Source: Cytophagales bacterium
GTDB taxonomy: Bacteria; Bacteroidota; Bacteroidia; Cytophagales; UBA9547
Assembly (NCBI GenBank): GCA_003476475.1
Contig: DMUD01000131.1
Location: forward strand, 1,906 to 23,013
Direction: 5' to 3'
DNA: 21,108 nt
Shown here: positions 1 to 8,017 of the stretch, in pieces
Numbering within the stretch: position 1 is the first letter of the stretch
How the letters are laid out: each line of letters starts with the position of its first letter
Notes under the pieces: generated by a model
What the model saw: only the letters and a program-made list of their open reading frames with translations
What the model was told of the DNA's origin: nothing
Databases searched by the model: none
Made by a program: the position numbers and the translations under genes

Positions 1-2625
1 GCCTTCATGATCGGTTTGGCTCTAGGAACGCACATGCTGAACTTGTTGGTGATTCCAACGGTTTGTTTGGCATATTACTTCAGAAAATATCCAGTTACCC
101 GCAACGGCATCATTTTGGCGTTGGGTGCATCGGGTTTGGCGTTGGCCTTCGTGATGAAGATTGTTTACCCCGGTATTCCCTGGTTGTTGGCAACCATGGA
201 TCGCATGTTTGTGAATGATTTCGGACAGGGTTTCTACAGTGGTTCTATCGCCGCGGTTGCTTTGATCATTGGTTTGGCTGTTTACTTGTTGTACTACACG
301 CACAAAACTGGCAAGCGCAACTGGAACGTAATTATCATGGCGGCATCGTTTGTGGTATTGGGCTATTCTTCCTACGCGATGGTGATTATCCGTTCTATGG
401 CTAACCCAGCCATCGACATGAACAATCCGGAAGATCCTTACAAGTTTTATGGATACATTACCCGTGAGCAATATGGCGACCGTCCATTGATGTACGGACC
501 TTACTTCAACGCACCTGAGAGTGGTTACAAGGTGATTGGCAAGAAGCGTTTCAAGGGCAAAGACCAATATGAAGAGGGCGGTGACAATTTCGATTATACC
601 TACCCTGATGAGTACATGACATTGTTCCCTCGTATGGGTAAAAGTAACAAGCCCAATGATGCCCGTGGTTTCCGCGATTATGGTGGAATGACCGACGTTC
701 AAAATCGCATCGACGAATTGCAGGGAATGGGACAGCAGCGTGCGTTGACCGAAGAGGAACAGCAGGAGTTGCAATATTTGAATTATCAGAAGCCATCGTT
801 TGGAAACAATCTGAGCTATTTCTTTGGCTACCAATTGAGATATATGTACTTGCGCTATTTCATGTGGAATTTCGTGGGTCGTTTCAATGACCAACAGGCT
901 GTGATGGGTAACACCCGTTTCGACGGTAACTGGTACAGTGGTATTCCATTTGTGGATCGCTTTGTGATTGGTCCGAGCGAGGGCATGCCCGACTATTATA
1001 AAAACCAAAAGGCGAAGAATCCTTATTACTTCCTGCCTTTGTTGTTGGGTATTTTGGGATTGTTGATGCACGTGAAGAAGCAGAAATATGATTTCTGGTT
1101 GGTGATGACTTTGTTCCTCTTTACGGGGGTTTTGATCAACGTGTACATGAACCAGCCTCCTTACGAGCCTCGTGAGCGTGACTATGCTTTGGTGGGTTCG
1201 TTCCAGACTTTCTGTATTTGGGTTGGTTTGGGTGTGTTGGCTTTGGCCGAAATGCTACAGCGCAAGTTTGGCAAAAAGAGTGCGATGATTGCTACATTGG
1301 CATCGGTGTTGTTGGTGCCTGTAAATATGGGATATCGCAACTGGGATGACCATGACCGCAGTGGCAGAACCATTGGTATTGACATGGCGAAGAACTTCTT
1401 GGAGAGCCTTGAGCCCAACGCTGTGTTGTTTTGTAATGGTGACAACGATACGTATCCTTTGTGGTATGCACAAAACGTGGAGGGCATTCGTACGGATGTT
1501 CGTATCATCAACCAGAGTTTGTTGCCTACCGATTGGTATAGCAGTGTGTTGTTGGACAAAGTGTATGAGTCTGAGCCGTTGCCATTGAGTTTGACGAAAG
1601 AAGATTTGCAAACGGGTAGCTTTGAGGGGGGGATAGAAATTCAGTCTGAGGATGGCAGTATTTCTCGTTTGGACGATGCCATCAAGCAGGTATTGGCCGA
1701 GAATAAGAAAGGTGCGGATCGCAATTATTTCCGTGCCCGCAAGATTTGGTTCCCTGTGGATCGCAAATCGGTGATTGCTTCCGGGGTTGTAGGTGCAAAA
1801 GACACAGCGGAAGTGGTGGATCGCATTGAGTATAATTTGGGTGGGTCGTATATTTCAAAGGGCGATTTGTTGTTCATGGACTTGATTACCCAAAATGCGA
1901 AAACCGGTTGGAAACGTCCGATTTACTTTACCAGCGTGAGTGGATACGATTTCTTCGATGTGAATGATTACTTGCAGTTGGAAGGATTGGTTTACAAGTT
2001 TGTGCCGATCAAAGGGGGTTCTAGCAGCCGTCAGCCACAGCGCGTTGCCGATTATAAGATGTATAGCAACTTGGTGAAGAGCTACAAGTATTATGGCATG
2101 AAAGAGAAGAAAAACTTCTTCCTTGACGATAAAGCGGCTTATGTACCGGGCGATTTGCAGCAGATGGCGATGTTGTTGGCCAAGACCTATTTGAACAAGG
2201 TGAAAACCTATGAGCAATACCAAGCCCAAGTGGCGAAAGTTGGTACAGCGGGTGCGCCGGTGCCTGCAGGATTCCGTTCTGTGGAGGATTACTTGCTCCG
2301 TGAAAAGGATTCATTGTCTGTGTATCGCAATCGCGCCAAAGAGGTGTTGAACCATATTTTGGTAGAGATTCCTGAAACCGTTATGCCGATGCGCAAAGAA
2401 TACAAAGTGGATTATGGTATTACTTTGTTGGAATTGGGCGATGAGGCGGCAGCGAAGAAGGTATTGGATATGGCGGTGAAAGACTGCGTTCAATATGGTA
2501 CTTACTTTGTGAAGTGGGAAGAGCAAATGTTCGGTGCCCGCGAGGTGCAGATGAGTCGTGATATATTGAAGAGCATTGTGGATGAGTGTGATCGATTGGG
2601 TAAGAAGGATTGGGGGTACTGGTAG
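1..2625 (+). CDS. DUF2723 multi-pass membrane protein, 5' partial
   Basis: The reading frame is open from the first base (GCC TTC ATG...), so the ATG at base 7 is probably internal and the N-terminus lies outside the window; 874 codons are present. Family members are roughly 1000-1150 residues, so perhaps 150 or more residues are missing. Hydrophobic segments cluster in the first ~130 codons and again at about codons 340-450. After the last comes a soluble C-terminal part. Two stretches are typical of DUF2723: PPYEPRERDYALVGSF near base 1160 and NGDNDTYPLWYAQNVEG near base 1435. The human relative TMEM260 is a protein O-mannosyltransferase, so a lipid-linked-sugar-dependent glycosyltransferase role in the inner membrane is plausible, but that is inference. 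The gene ends convergently with clpB, 135 bp away. It is rich in TTG leucine codons and G+T on its coding strand, unlike the + strand genes farther right. Confidence 0.85.
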   Translation, partial: AFMIGLALGTHMLNLLVIPTVCLAYYFRKYPVTRNGIILALGASGLALAFVMKIVYPGIPWLLATMDRMFVNDFGQGFYSGSIAAVALIIGLAVYLLYYTHKTGKRNWNVIIMAASFVVLGYSSYAMVIIRSMANPAIDMNNPEDPYKFYGYITREQYGDRPLMYGPYFNAPESGYKVIGKKRFKGKDQYEEGGDNFDYTYPDEYMTLFPRMGKSNKPNDARGFRDYGGMTDVQNRIDELQGMGQQRALTEEEQQELQYLNYQKPSFGNNLSYFFGYQLRYMYLRYFMWNFVGRFNDQQAVMGNTRFDGNWYSGIPFVDRFVIGPSEGMPDYYKNQKAKNPYYFLPLLLGILGLLMHVKKQKYDFWLVMTLFLFTGVLINVYMNQPPYEPRERDYALVGSFQTFCIWVGLGVLALAEMLQRKFGKKSAMIATLASVLLVPVNMGYRNWDDHDRSGRTIGIDMAKNFLESLEPNAVLFCNGDNDTYPLWYAQNVEGIRTDVRIINQSLLPTDWYSSVLLDKVYESEPLPLSLTKEDLQTGSFEGGIEIQSEDGSISRLDDAIKQVLAENKKGADRNYFRARKIWFPVDRKSVIASGVVGAKDTAEVVDRIEYNLGGSYISKGDLLFMDLITQNAKTGWKRPIYFTSVSGYDFFDVNDYLQLEGLVYKFVPIKGGSSSRQPQRVADYKMYSNLVKSYKYYGMKEKKNFFLDDKAAYVPGDLQQMAMLLAKTYLNKVKTYEQYQAQVAKVGTAGAPVPAGFRSVEDYLLREKDSLSVYRNRAKEVLNHILVEIPETVMPMRKEYKVDYGITLLELGDEAAAKKVLDMAVKDCVQYGTYFVKWEEQMFGAREVQMSRDILKSIVDECDRLGKKDWGYW

Positions 2626-2723
2626 GAAGAATTAAATTAGAACTGATTCAATTTTTTACGAGTCGCGAATTTGATGCCGGCTATAGCCACAATTACGGCG
2701 ATATTTCACTTTCTTATAGTTGG

Positions 2724-2753
2724 TAAACACGGGGCTATACAGCCCCGCGTTTA
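2724..2753. terminator. GC-rich hairpin between convergent genes, possible bidirectional terminator
   Basis: Stem TAAAC / GTTTA, one A-C mismatch, then CGGGGCT / AGCCCCG around an ATAC loop. It sits 98 bp after the DUF2723 stop and 8 bp beyond the clpB stop, where a shared terminator would be expected. Neither side has a long T tract, so Rho-independent activity is uncertain. Confidence 0.4.
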
Positions 2754-2760
2754 CTTGATT

Positions 2761-5394
2761 CTAAATTTTGGCCACTTCTAATTTATCCAAATTCTCGAAC
2801 TGAATGTTGTGCTCTACATCGAGTGTAACCAAAATGTGGCTGTCTTTCTTCACTTTTCCTGCCAAAATTTCCTTTGACAGAGCATTCAAAATTTTATTTT
2901 GTATAAGCCTTTTCAATGGTCTGGCACCATACTGAGGGTCGTAGCCTTCTTTGGCCAAGTACTCTATGACAATGTCATCGGCTTCGACCACTACCCCACC
3001 TTCCAATAAGCGATGTTGTATTTGCTTCCACTGAATGTCCACTATTTGACGTATCACGCTTGGCAATAATGGCTTAAACATCACTATGTCATCAATCCTA
3101 TTCAAAAACTCAGGTCTGATTGTCTTTCTCAATAAGACAAAAACCTCTTCTTTGGTACGGTCTATGATGTCGAGCTGTTCGAATACATCTTTCTTCTCAA
3201 ACCCAATGAAATTATCTTGTATTATCATTGCACCAGCGTTGCTAGTCATGATGATGATGGTGTTTTTGAAATTGGCAATACGGCCCTTGTTGTCAGTCAA
3301 ACGGCCATCGTCCAATACCTGCAACAAAATGTTGAATGTGTCGGGGTGCGCTTTTTCAATCTCGTCGAGCAACACCACCGAATAGGGTTTTCTGCGCACG
3401 GCTTCCGTCAATTGACCACCTTCGTCGTAACCCACATAACCTGGAGGCGCACCAATCAAACGGCTTACTGCATGCTTTTCCTGATATTCGCTCATGTCGA
3501 TGCGTACCATGGCATGCTCGTCGTTGAAAAGATAATCGGCAAGTGCTTTGGCAAGCTCGGTTTTCCCTACACCCGTAGTCCCCAAAAATATGAAAGAGCC
3601 AATAGGGCGTTTTGGGTCATGCAACCCAGCTCTACTTCTGCGCACAGCATCTGAAATGGCCTGTATGGCTTCTTCCTGACCTGCTACTCTTTTACCTAAT
3701 TCAGCCTCCAGATTGAGCAGTTTTTCCCTGTCGCTTTGCAACATTTTGCTTACAGGGACACCCGTCCACTTGGCTACCACTTCGGCAATGTCTTCGGAAG
3801 TCACTTCTTCTTTCAACAACGGACTGCCATGTTCGCGCATATCATTTATCTGCGACTGCAATTCCAATAATTTTGCCTCGGTTTCTTTTATTTTTCCGTA
3901 ACGCAGTTCGGCCACTTTGCCATAATCACCTTGACGCTCAGCTTGATCGGCTTCCAACTTGTACCTTTCAATCCTTTCTTTTTCATCCTGAATGGCATGA
4001 ATGATGGTTTTTTCGCTCTGCCACTTGGCCTTCAAAGAGTTTCGTTTTTCTGTCAATTCCGAAATTTCTTTGGAAAGAGATTGTTCTTTTTCTTGGTCTT
4101 GTTCGCGTTTTATGGCTTCTCGCTCTATTTCCAATTGCATTATTTTTCGTTGCACCTCATCCAATTCTTCAGGCAAGGAATCAATTTCGATACGCAATTT
4201 AGAAGCTGCCTCGTCCATCAAATCAATGGCTTTGTCGGGCAAAAAGCGATCGCTTATGTAACGGCTCGAAAGTTCTACTGCCGAAATAATGGCTTCGTCT
4301 TTAATGCGTACGCCATGGTGCAACTCGTATTTTTCTTTAATGCCTCGTAGAATAGAAATGGCATCTTGCATGTCGGGTTCATCGACCATTACCGCCTGAA
4401 AACGGCGTTCCAGCGCTTTGTCTTTTTCTATGTACTTCTGATATTCTTTCAAGGTGGTGGCACCTATGGCATGCAATTCGCCACGAGCTAGTGCGGGTTT
4501 CAACAAATTGGCTGCATCCATAGCCGAATCGCCTCCTGCACCTGCCCCTATAAGCGTATGAATCTCGTCAATAAATAAAATAATTTCGCCATCGGAATCA
4601 GTTACCTCTTTGATAACCGATTTAAGCCTTTCTTCAAATTCACCTTTGTATTTAGCTCCGGCCACCAGCAAGCCCATATCGAGCGAAATAAGGATTTTTG
4701 TTTTCAAATTTTCAGGCACATCGCCGCTCACAATCCTTTGGGCAAGCCCTTCCACAATGGCTGTTTTACCCACACCAGGCTCCCCTAGCAACATGGGGTT
4801 GTTCTTGGTTCTGCGTGTCAATATTTGCAACACACGCCTTATTTCTTCATCACGACCTATTACTGGATCTATCTTGCCTGCTTTGGCCAATTCATTCAAA
4901 TTTTTAGAATAACGCTCTAACGAACGGTATTTTCCCTCTGCATTTTGATCGGTTACTTTACTACCTCCGCGCAATTCCTTGATAGCCGATTTAAGGTCTT
5001 TTTCGTTGAAACCAGCGTCTTTCATCATTTGCGCTACCTTGTCGTTGGTAGCCAAAAGACCCAGAAAGAGGTGTTCCAACGAAACATACTCATCTTGAAA
5101 ATCTTTCAGGTATTTGCTCGACTTTGCCAAAGCGGTATTGGCATCGTTGGATAGGTATGGACTGCCTCCCGAAATTTTGGGATATGCCGATATAAAATTA
5201 TCAAGCACAGCTTCTACATTCTTGCGATTGATATTTAATTTTTTTGTAACGAATCCGCTCACATTTTCATCGGCAGCTATTACAGCTTTCAGCAAGTGCC
5301 CCGTTTCAATGGCTTGTTGGCCGTTGGCTGTCGCCAATTCCACTGCTTTCTGTATCGCTTCTTGCGCCTTAATGGTGTAGTTGTTTAGGTTCAT
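2761..5394 (-). CDS. clpB: ATP-dependent disaggregase ClpB (Hsp100)
   Basis: Cytosolic AAA+ hexamer that threads aggregated proteins and works with DnaK/DnaJ/GrpE. The 877-residue length is usual. Order of parts: N-terminal Clp repeats (1-145); first AAA+ domain with Walker A GEPGVGKT (204-211), pore tyrosine in KYKGEFEER (Y249), Walker B IILFIDE (271-277) and arginine fingers R330/R331; a long charged coiled-coil M domain (about 400-520), which separates ClpB from ClpA and ClpC; second AAA+ domain with Walker A GTTGVGKT (605-612), pore loop GYVGYDEGG (652-660), Walker B VVLLDE (673-678), R766 in FLNRIDD and sensor 2 GARPLKR (823-829). There is no IGF/IGL ClpP-binding loop, as expected for ClpB. 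It starts with ATG without a clear Shine-Dalgarno site. It is transcribed alone: a terminator lies upstream (5563-5595) and a convergent gap downstream. An inverted repeat 66-86 bp upstream may be an operator. Confidence 0.98.
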   Translation of the reverse strand: MNLNNYTIKAQEAIQKAVELATANGQQAIETGHLLKAVIAADENVSGFVTKKLNINRKNVEAVLDNFISAYPKISGGSPYLSNDANTALAKSSKYLKDFQDEYVSLEHLFLGLLATNDKVAQMMKDAGFNEKDLKSAIKELRGGSKVTDQNAEGKYRSLERYSKNLNELAKAGKIDPVIGRDEEIRRVLQILTRRTKNNPMLLGEPGVGKTAIVEGLAQRIVSGDVPENLKTKILISLDMGLLVAGAKYKGEFEERLKSVIKEVTDSDGEIILFIDEIHTLIGAGAGGDSAMDAANLLKPALARGELHAIGATTLKEYQKYIEKDKALERRFQAVMVDEPDMQDAISILRGIKEKYELHHGVRIKDEAIISAVELSSRYISDRFLPDKAIDLMDEAASKLRIEIDSLPEELDEVQRKIMQLEIEREAIKREQDQEKEQSLSKEISELTEKRNSLKAKWQSEKTIIHAIQDEKERIERYKLEADQAERQGDYGKVAELRYGKIKETEAKLLELQSQINDMREHGSPLLKEEVTSEDIAEVVAKWTGVPVSKMLQSDREKLLNLEAELGKRVAGQEEAIQAISDAVRRSRAGLHDPKRPIGSFIFLGTTGVGKTELAKALADYLFNDEHAMVRIDMSEYQEKHAVSRLIGAPPGYVGYDEGGQLTEAVRRKPYSVVLLDEIEKAHPDTFNILLQVLDDGRLTDNKGRIANFKNTIIIMTSNAGAMIIQDNFIGFEKKDVFEQLDIIDRTKEEVFVLLRKTIRPEFLNRIDDIVMFKPLLPSVIRQIVDIQWKQIQHRLLEGGVVVEADDIVIEYLAKEGYDPQYGARPLKRLIQNKILNALSKEILAGKVKKDSHILVTLDVEHNIQFENLDKLEVAKI

Positions 5395-5459
5395 GGTCTG
5401 AAATATTTATTACAATTTCGCTTTTGTAAGCCATCAAAGCAAATACCAAACCCTAGAAA

Positions 5460-5480
5460 TAAGTCGGAAAAAATGACTTA
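5460..5480. promoter_or_regulatory. Inverted repeat TAAGTC-N9-GACTTA upstream of clpB
   Basis: Perfect 6-bp arms with a 9-base spacer, 66 bp upstream of the clpB ATG. The 9-base spacer is like that of the heat-shock operator CIRCE, but the arm sequence is not CIRCE. Just downstream on the minus strand is TAGGGTTTG, a -7-like box with one extra base. It could be an operator for clpB or chance in AT-rich DNA. Confidence 0.3.
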
Positions 5481-5562
5481 GAAAACAACTAAAATGTAAT
5501 TAACACATGACACAATGGCTCAATTCATAAAATTACATTCCTGTATATTGCCATTTTGCCAT

Positions 5563-5595
5563 AAAAAAAGCCTCCTTTTCAGGAGGCTTTTTTTT
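5563..5595 (-). terminator. Strong intrinsic terminator of the ugd-uxs unit
   Basis: Perfect stem GCCTCCT / AGGAGGC with a 4-base loop, flanked by seven A on one side and eight T on the other, so it reads as a terminator on both strands. It begins 18 bp downstream of the uxs stop on the minus strand and separates the glycan genes from clpB. Confidence 0.88.
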
Positions 5596-5613
5596 AACAG
5601 GTTTCGTTGATTA

Positions 5614-6588
5614 TTAATTGTTCGCAAATTCCTTGGGAGTAATGTTGTACTCAGGAAGACTTTTAAAATAATCGTAGGTAATTTTTAGTCCCTCGGCACG
5701 ATCCACCTTCGGTTCCCAACCCAAGATGCTTTTAGCCCTAGTAATGTCGGGTTTGCGTTGCTTCGGATCGTCGGTTGGTAAAGGCTTGTAAATAACCTTC
5801 GTACCAGAACCTGTCAGTTTAATAATCTCTTCTGCAAATTCTTTGATAGTGATTTCGACAGGATTTCCGCAATTAACAGGCAAATGATAATCGCTGAATA
5901 GCAAACGATAAATACCATCAACCAAATCGGAAACATAGCAAAATGAGCGAGTTTGAGTACCGTCGCCAAATGCAGTAAGGTCTTCGCCACGAATGGCTTG
6001 GCCAATAAATGTAGGCAACACACGACCGTCGTTTAGTCGCATGCGAGGCCCATAGGTATTGAAAATGCGCACAATGCGAGTCTCCAAACCATGCACATTG
6101 TGATATGCCATCGTAATAGCTTCTTGAAATCTCTTGGCTTCGTCATAGCAACCTCTGGGACCAACAGGGTTTACATTGCCCCAATAATCTTCATTTTGAG
6201 GGTGCACCAATGGGTCGCCATATACTTCAGAAGTTGAAGCCACCAAAACTCGAGCTTTTTTAGCCCTAGCCAAACCCAACACATTGTGCGTTCCCAAGGA
6301 ACTTACTTTTAACGTTTGTATTGGGATTTTCAAATAGTCGATAGGGCTGGCCGGCGAAGCAAAATGTAGAATGTAATCTAGCTCACCTGGCACATGAATA
6401 TATTTACTTACGTCTTGATGGTAAAATTCGAAATCGGGCAATTTGAATAAATGCTCGATATTGCGCAATTCTCCAGTAATGAGGTTATCCATCCCAATTA
6501 CGTAAAAACCTTCTTTGATAAACCTATCGCAAAGGTGAGAGCCCAAAAATCCTGCAGCTCCCGTTATAAGTACTCTTTTCTTTGACAT
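5614..6588 (-). CDS. uxs: UDP-glucuronate decarboxylase (UDP-xylose synthase)
   Basis: Extended short-chain dehydrogenase/reductase that oxidises and decarboxylates UDP-glucuronate with NAD+ to give UDP-xylose. The 324-residue length suits the soluble bacterial form, with no membrane anchor. Seen: the NAD-binding glycine motif GAAGFLG (10-16); TSEVYGDP (119-126) supplying the catalytic Ser/Thr and Glu; catalytic Tyr148 and Lys152 in GPRGCYDEAKR, a hallmark of this subfamily; NTYGPRM (177-183) in the substrate region. The ATG lies 1 bp after the ugd stop, so the two are probably translated together, and ugd makes its substrate. A strong terminator follows. A UDP-glucose 4-epimerase is less likely, because the GPRGCYDEAKR signature points to UXS. 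Confidence 0.94.
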   Translation of the reverse strand: MSKKRVLITGAAGFLGSHLCDRFIKEGFYVIGMDNLITGELRNIEHLFKLPDFEFYHQDVSKYIHVPGELDYILHFASPASPIDYLKIPIQTLKVSSLGTHNVLGLARAKKARVLVASTSEVYGDPLVHPQNEDYWGNVNPVGPRGCYDEAKRFQEAITMAYHNVHGLETRIVRIFNTYGPRMRLNDGRVLPTFIGQAIRGEDLTAFGDGTQTRSFCYVSDLVDGIYRLLFSDYHLPVNCGNPVEITIKEFAEEIIKLTGSGTKVIYKPLPTDDPKQRKPDITRAKSILGWEPKVDRAEGLKITYDYFKSLPEYNITPKEFANN

Positions 6589-6589
6589 T

Positions 6590-7912
6590 TTAATTCGTTT
6601 TTATTCCAATACAATGATAGTCATAACCCAGTTCTTTCATTTCAGCAATGTCATATACATTTCGCCCGTCGAAAATGACTTTGCTTTTCATCAGCTTGCC
6701 CATAACCACATAATTGGGCGAGCGGAACTCGGGCCATTCAGTCACTAACAACAAGGCATCGGCATCTATTAACGCCTCATATTCGTCTTTCGAATAGGTA
6801 ATGCTGTTTCCAAGTGTTTTTTCAGCCTCGTGCATAGATACTGGGTCATAAGCTTTCACTTTGCCACCTGCCTTCAAAATGCTATCTATAATCACCAAAG
6901 AAGGTGCCTCACGCATATCATCGGTTTTGGGTTTGAAAGATAGACCCCACATGGCGAACGTTTTGCCCGAAAGGTCATGACCAAAATGCTTCACTACCTT
7001 GTCGAACAATACTTCTTTTTGGGCATCGTTCACCTCTTCCACAGCATTTAAAACGCGCATATCGTATCCATATTCTTTGGCTGTGCGTATTAAGGCTTTT
7101 ACATCTTTGGGAAAACAAGAACCACCGTATCCTACCCCTGGATAAATAAACCTTGTGCCAATACGGGCATCAGACCCTATTCCTTTGCGTACCATGTTCA
7201 CATCGGCTCCTACCAATTCGCAAAGATTTGCCACATCGTTCATGAAACTAATCTTGGTAGCTAGCATGGAGTTGGCGGCATATTTGGTCATTTCCGAAGA
7301 GCGAATATCCATGAATAACAAAGGATGCCCGTTCATCAAGAAAGGCTTATAAAGTTTTTTCATGATGTCTTCGGCTTTGCTGCTCTCAATACCTACTACT
7401 ATACGGTCAGGTTTCAAGAAATCGTCGATAGCCGCACCTTCTTTAAGAAATTCAGGATTGGAAGCCACATCAAAGTCAAGAGCACAGTCGCGCTTGTCCA
7501 AGGCTTGTTTTACTTCCATTTTTACTTTTTCTGAAGTGCCTACAGGTACTGTGCTTTTGGTCACTACTACCAAATAGTTTTGCAAGTTTTCGCCTATTGC
7601 TTTGGCTACCGCTAACACGTATTTCAAATCGGCGCTGCCATCTTCGCCTGGTGGTGTACCTACCGCAATGAAAACCGCCTCGGCATCTTTGATACCCTCG
7701 GCCAAATTGGTAGTAAAATTCAAGCGTTTTTTCTCCACATTTCGAAGCACTAATTCTTCCAAACCTGGTTCGTAAATGGGCATGATACCCTTTTTAAGGT
7801 TTTCAATTTTATTGGTGTCTATGTCTATACAAGTGACATCAATACCAGTTTCTGCAAAACAGGTACCAGAAACAAGTCCTACATAGCCTGTACCAACAAC
7901 TGCAATCTTCAT
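6590..7912 (-). CDS. ugd: UDP-glucose 6-dehydrogenase
   Basis: Oxidises UDP-glucose twice with NAD+ to UDP-glucuronate in the cytosol, providing precursor for acidic surface glycans and, with the next gene, for UDP-xylose. The 440-residue length is normal. Seen: N-terminal Rossmann motif VVGTGYVG (5-12); TKSTVPVGT (118-126); NPEFLKEG (152-159) with the active-site Glu; Lys210; catalytic Cys266 in GYGGSCFPKD (261-270); FKPKTDD (326-332) at the C-terminal UDP-binding domain. It starts with ATG, preceded by A-rich sequence instead of a Shine-Dalgarno site. A TATATTTG box about 29 bp upstream suggests its own promoter, separate from the glycosyltransferase gene 105 bp upstream. Confidence 0.97.
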   Translation of the reverse strand: MKIAVVGTGYVGLVSGTCFAETGIDVTCIDIDTNKIENLKKGIMPIYEPGLEELVLRNVEKKRLNFTTNLAEGIKDAEAVFIAVGTPPGEDGSADLKYVLAVAKAIGENLQNYLVVVTKSTVPVGTSEKVKMEVKQALDKRDCALDFDVASNPEFLKEGAAIDDFLKPDRIVVGIESSKAEDIMKKLYKPFLMNGHPLLFMDIRSSEMTKYAANSMLATKISFMNDVANLCELVGADVNMVRKGIGSDARIGTRFIYPGVGYGGSCFPKDVKALIRTAKEYGYDMRVLNAVEEVNDAQKEVLFDKVVKHFGHDLSGKTFAMWGLSFKPKTDDMREAPSLVIIDSILKAGGKVKAYDPVSMHEAEKTLGNSITYSKDEYEALIDADALLLVTEWPEFRSPNYVVMGKLMKSKVIFDGRNVYDIAEMKELGYDYHCIGIKTN

Positions 7913-7940
7913 TTTCTAAGTTTTAAATTTTAATAGGTGT

Positions 7941-7948
7941 CAAATATA
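7941..7948 (-). promoter_or_regulatory. Candidate -7 box TATATTTG for ugd-uxs
   Basis: Exact match to the Bacteroidota TAnnTTTG element, 28 bp upstream of the ugd ATG. No TTG (-33) element is visible at 17-23 bases spacing, so only half of the consensus is present. Confidence 0.45.
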
Positions 7949-8017
7949 AAAATTAAAATTTACCTCTTCACCACTCTTTTTTGGGAACGCAATTGAAAGC
8001 TATTGGTTTTATGGGTT

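Noticed and set aside
22..1071. 349-codon open frame on the minus strand inside the DUF2723 gene
   Set aside because: It is a shadow of the strong codon bias of the + strand gene; its protein is His/Ile/Val-rich without domain character and the + strand frame has clear family motifs.
2626..2760. dif site near the skew switch
   Set aside because: I looked for an 11-6-11 XerC/XerD arrangement ending in a TTATGTTAAAT-like arm and found no convincing match; only a 10-bp palindrome (GGCTATAGCC, 2679-2688) and the hairpin at 2724-2753.
5460..5480. CIRCE element (HrcA site) before clpB
   Set aside because: The spacer length fits, but the arms TAAGTC/GACTTA are not the TTAGCACTC/GAGTGCTAA of CIRCE.
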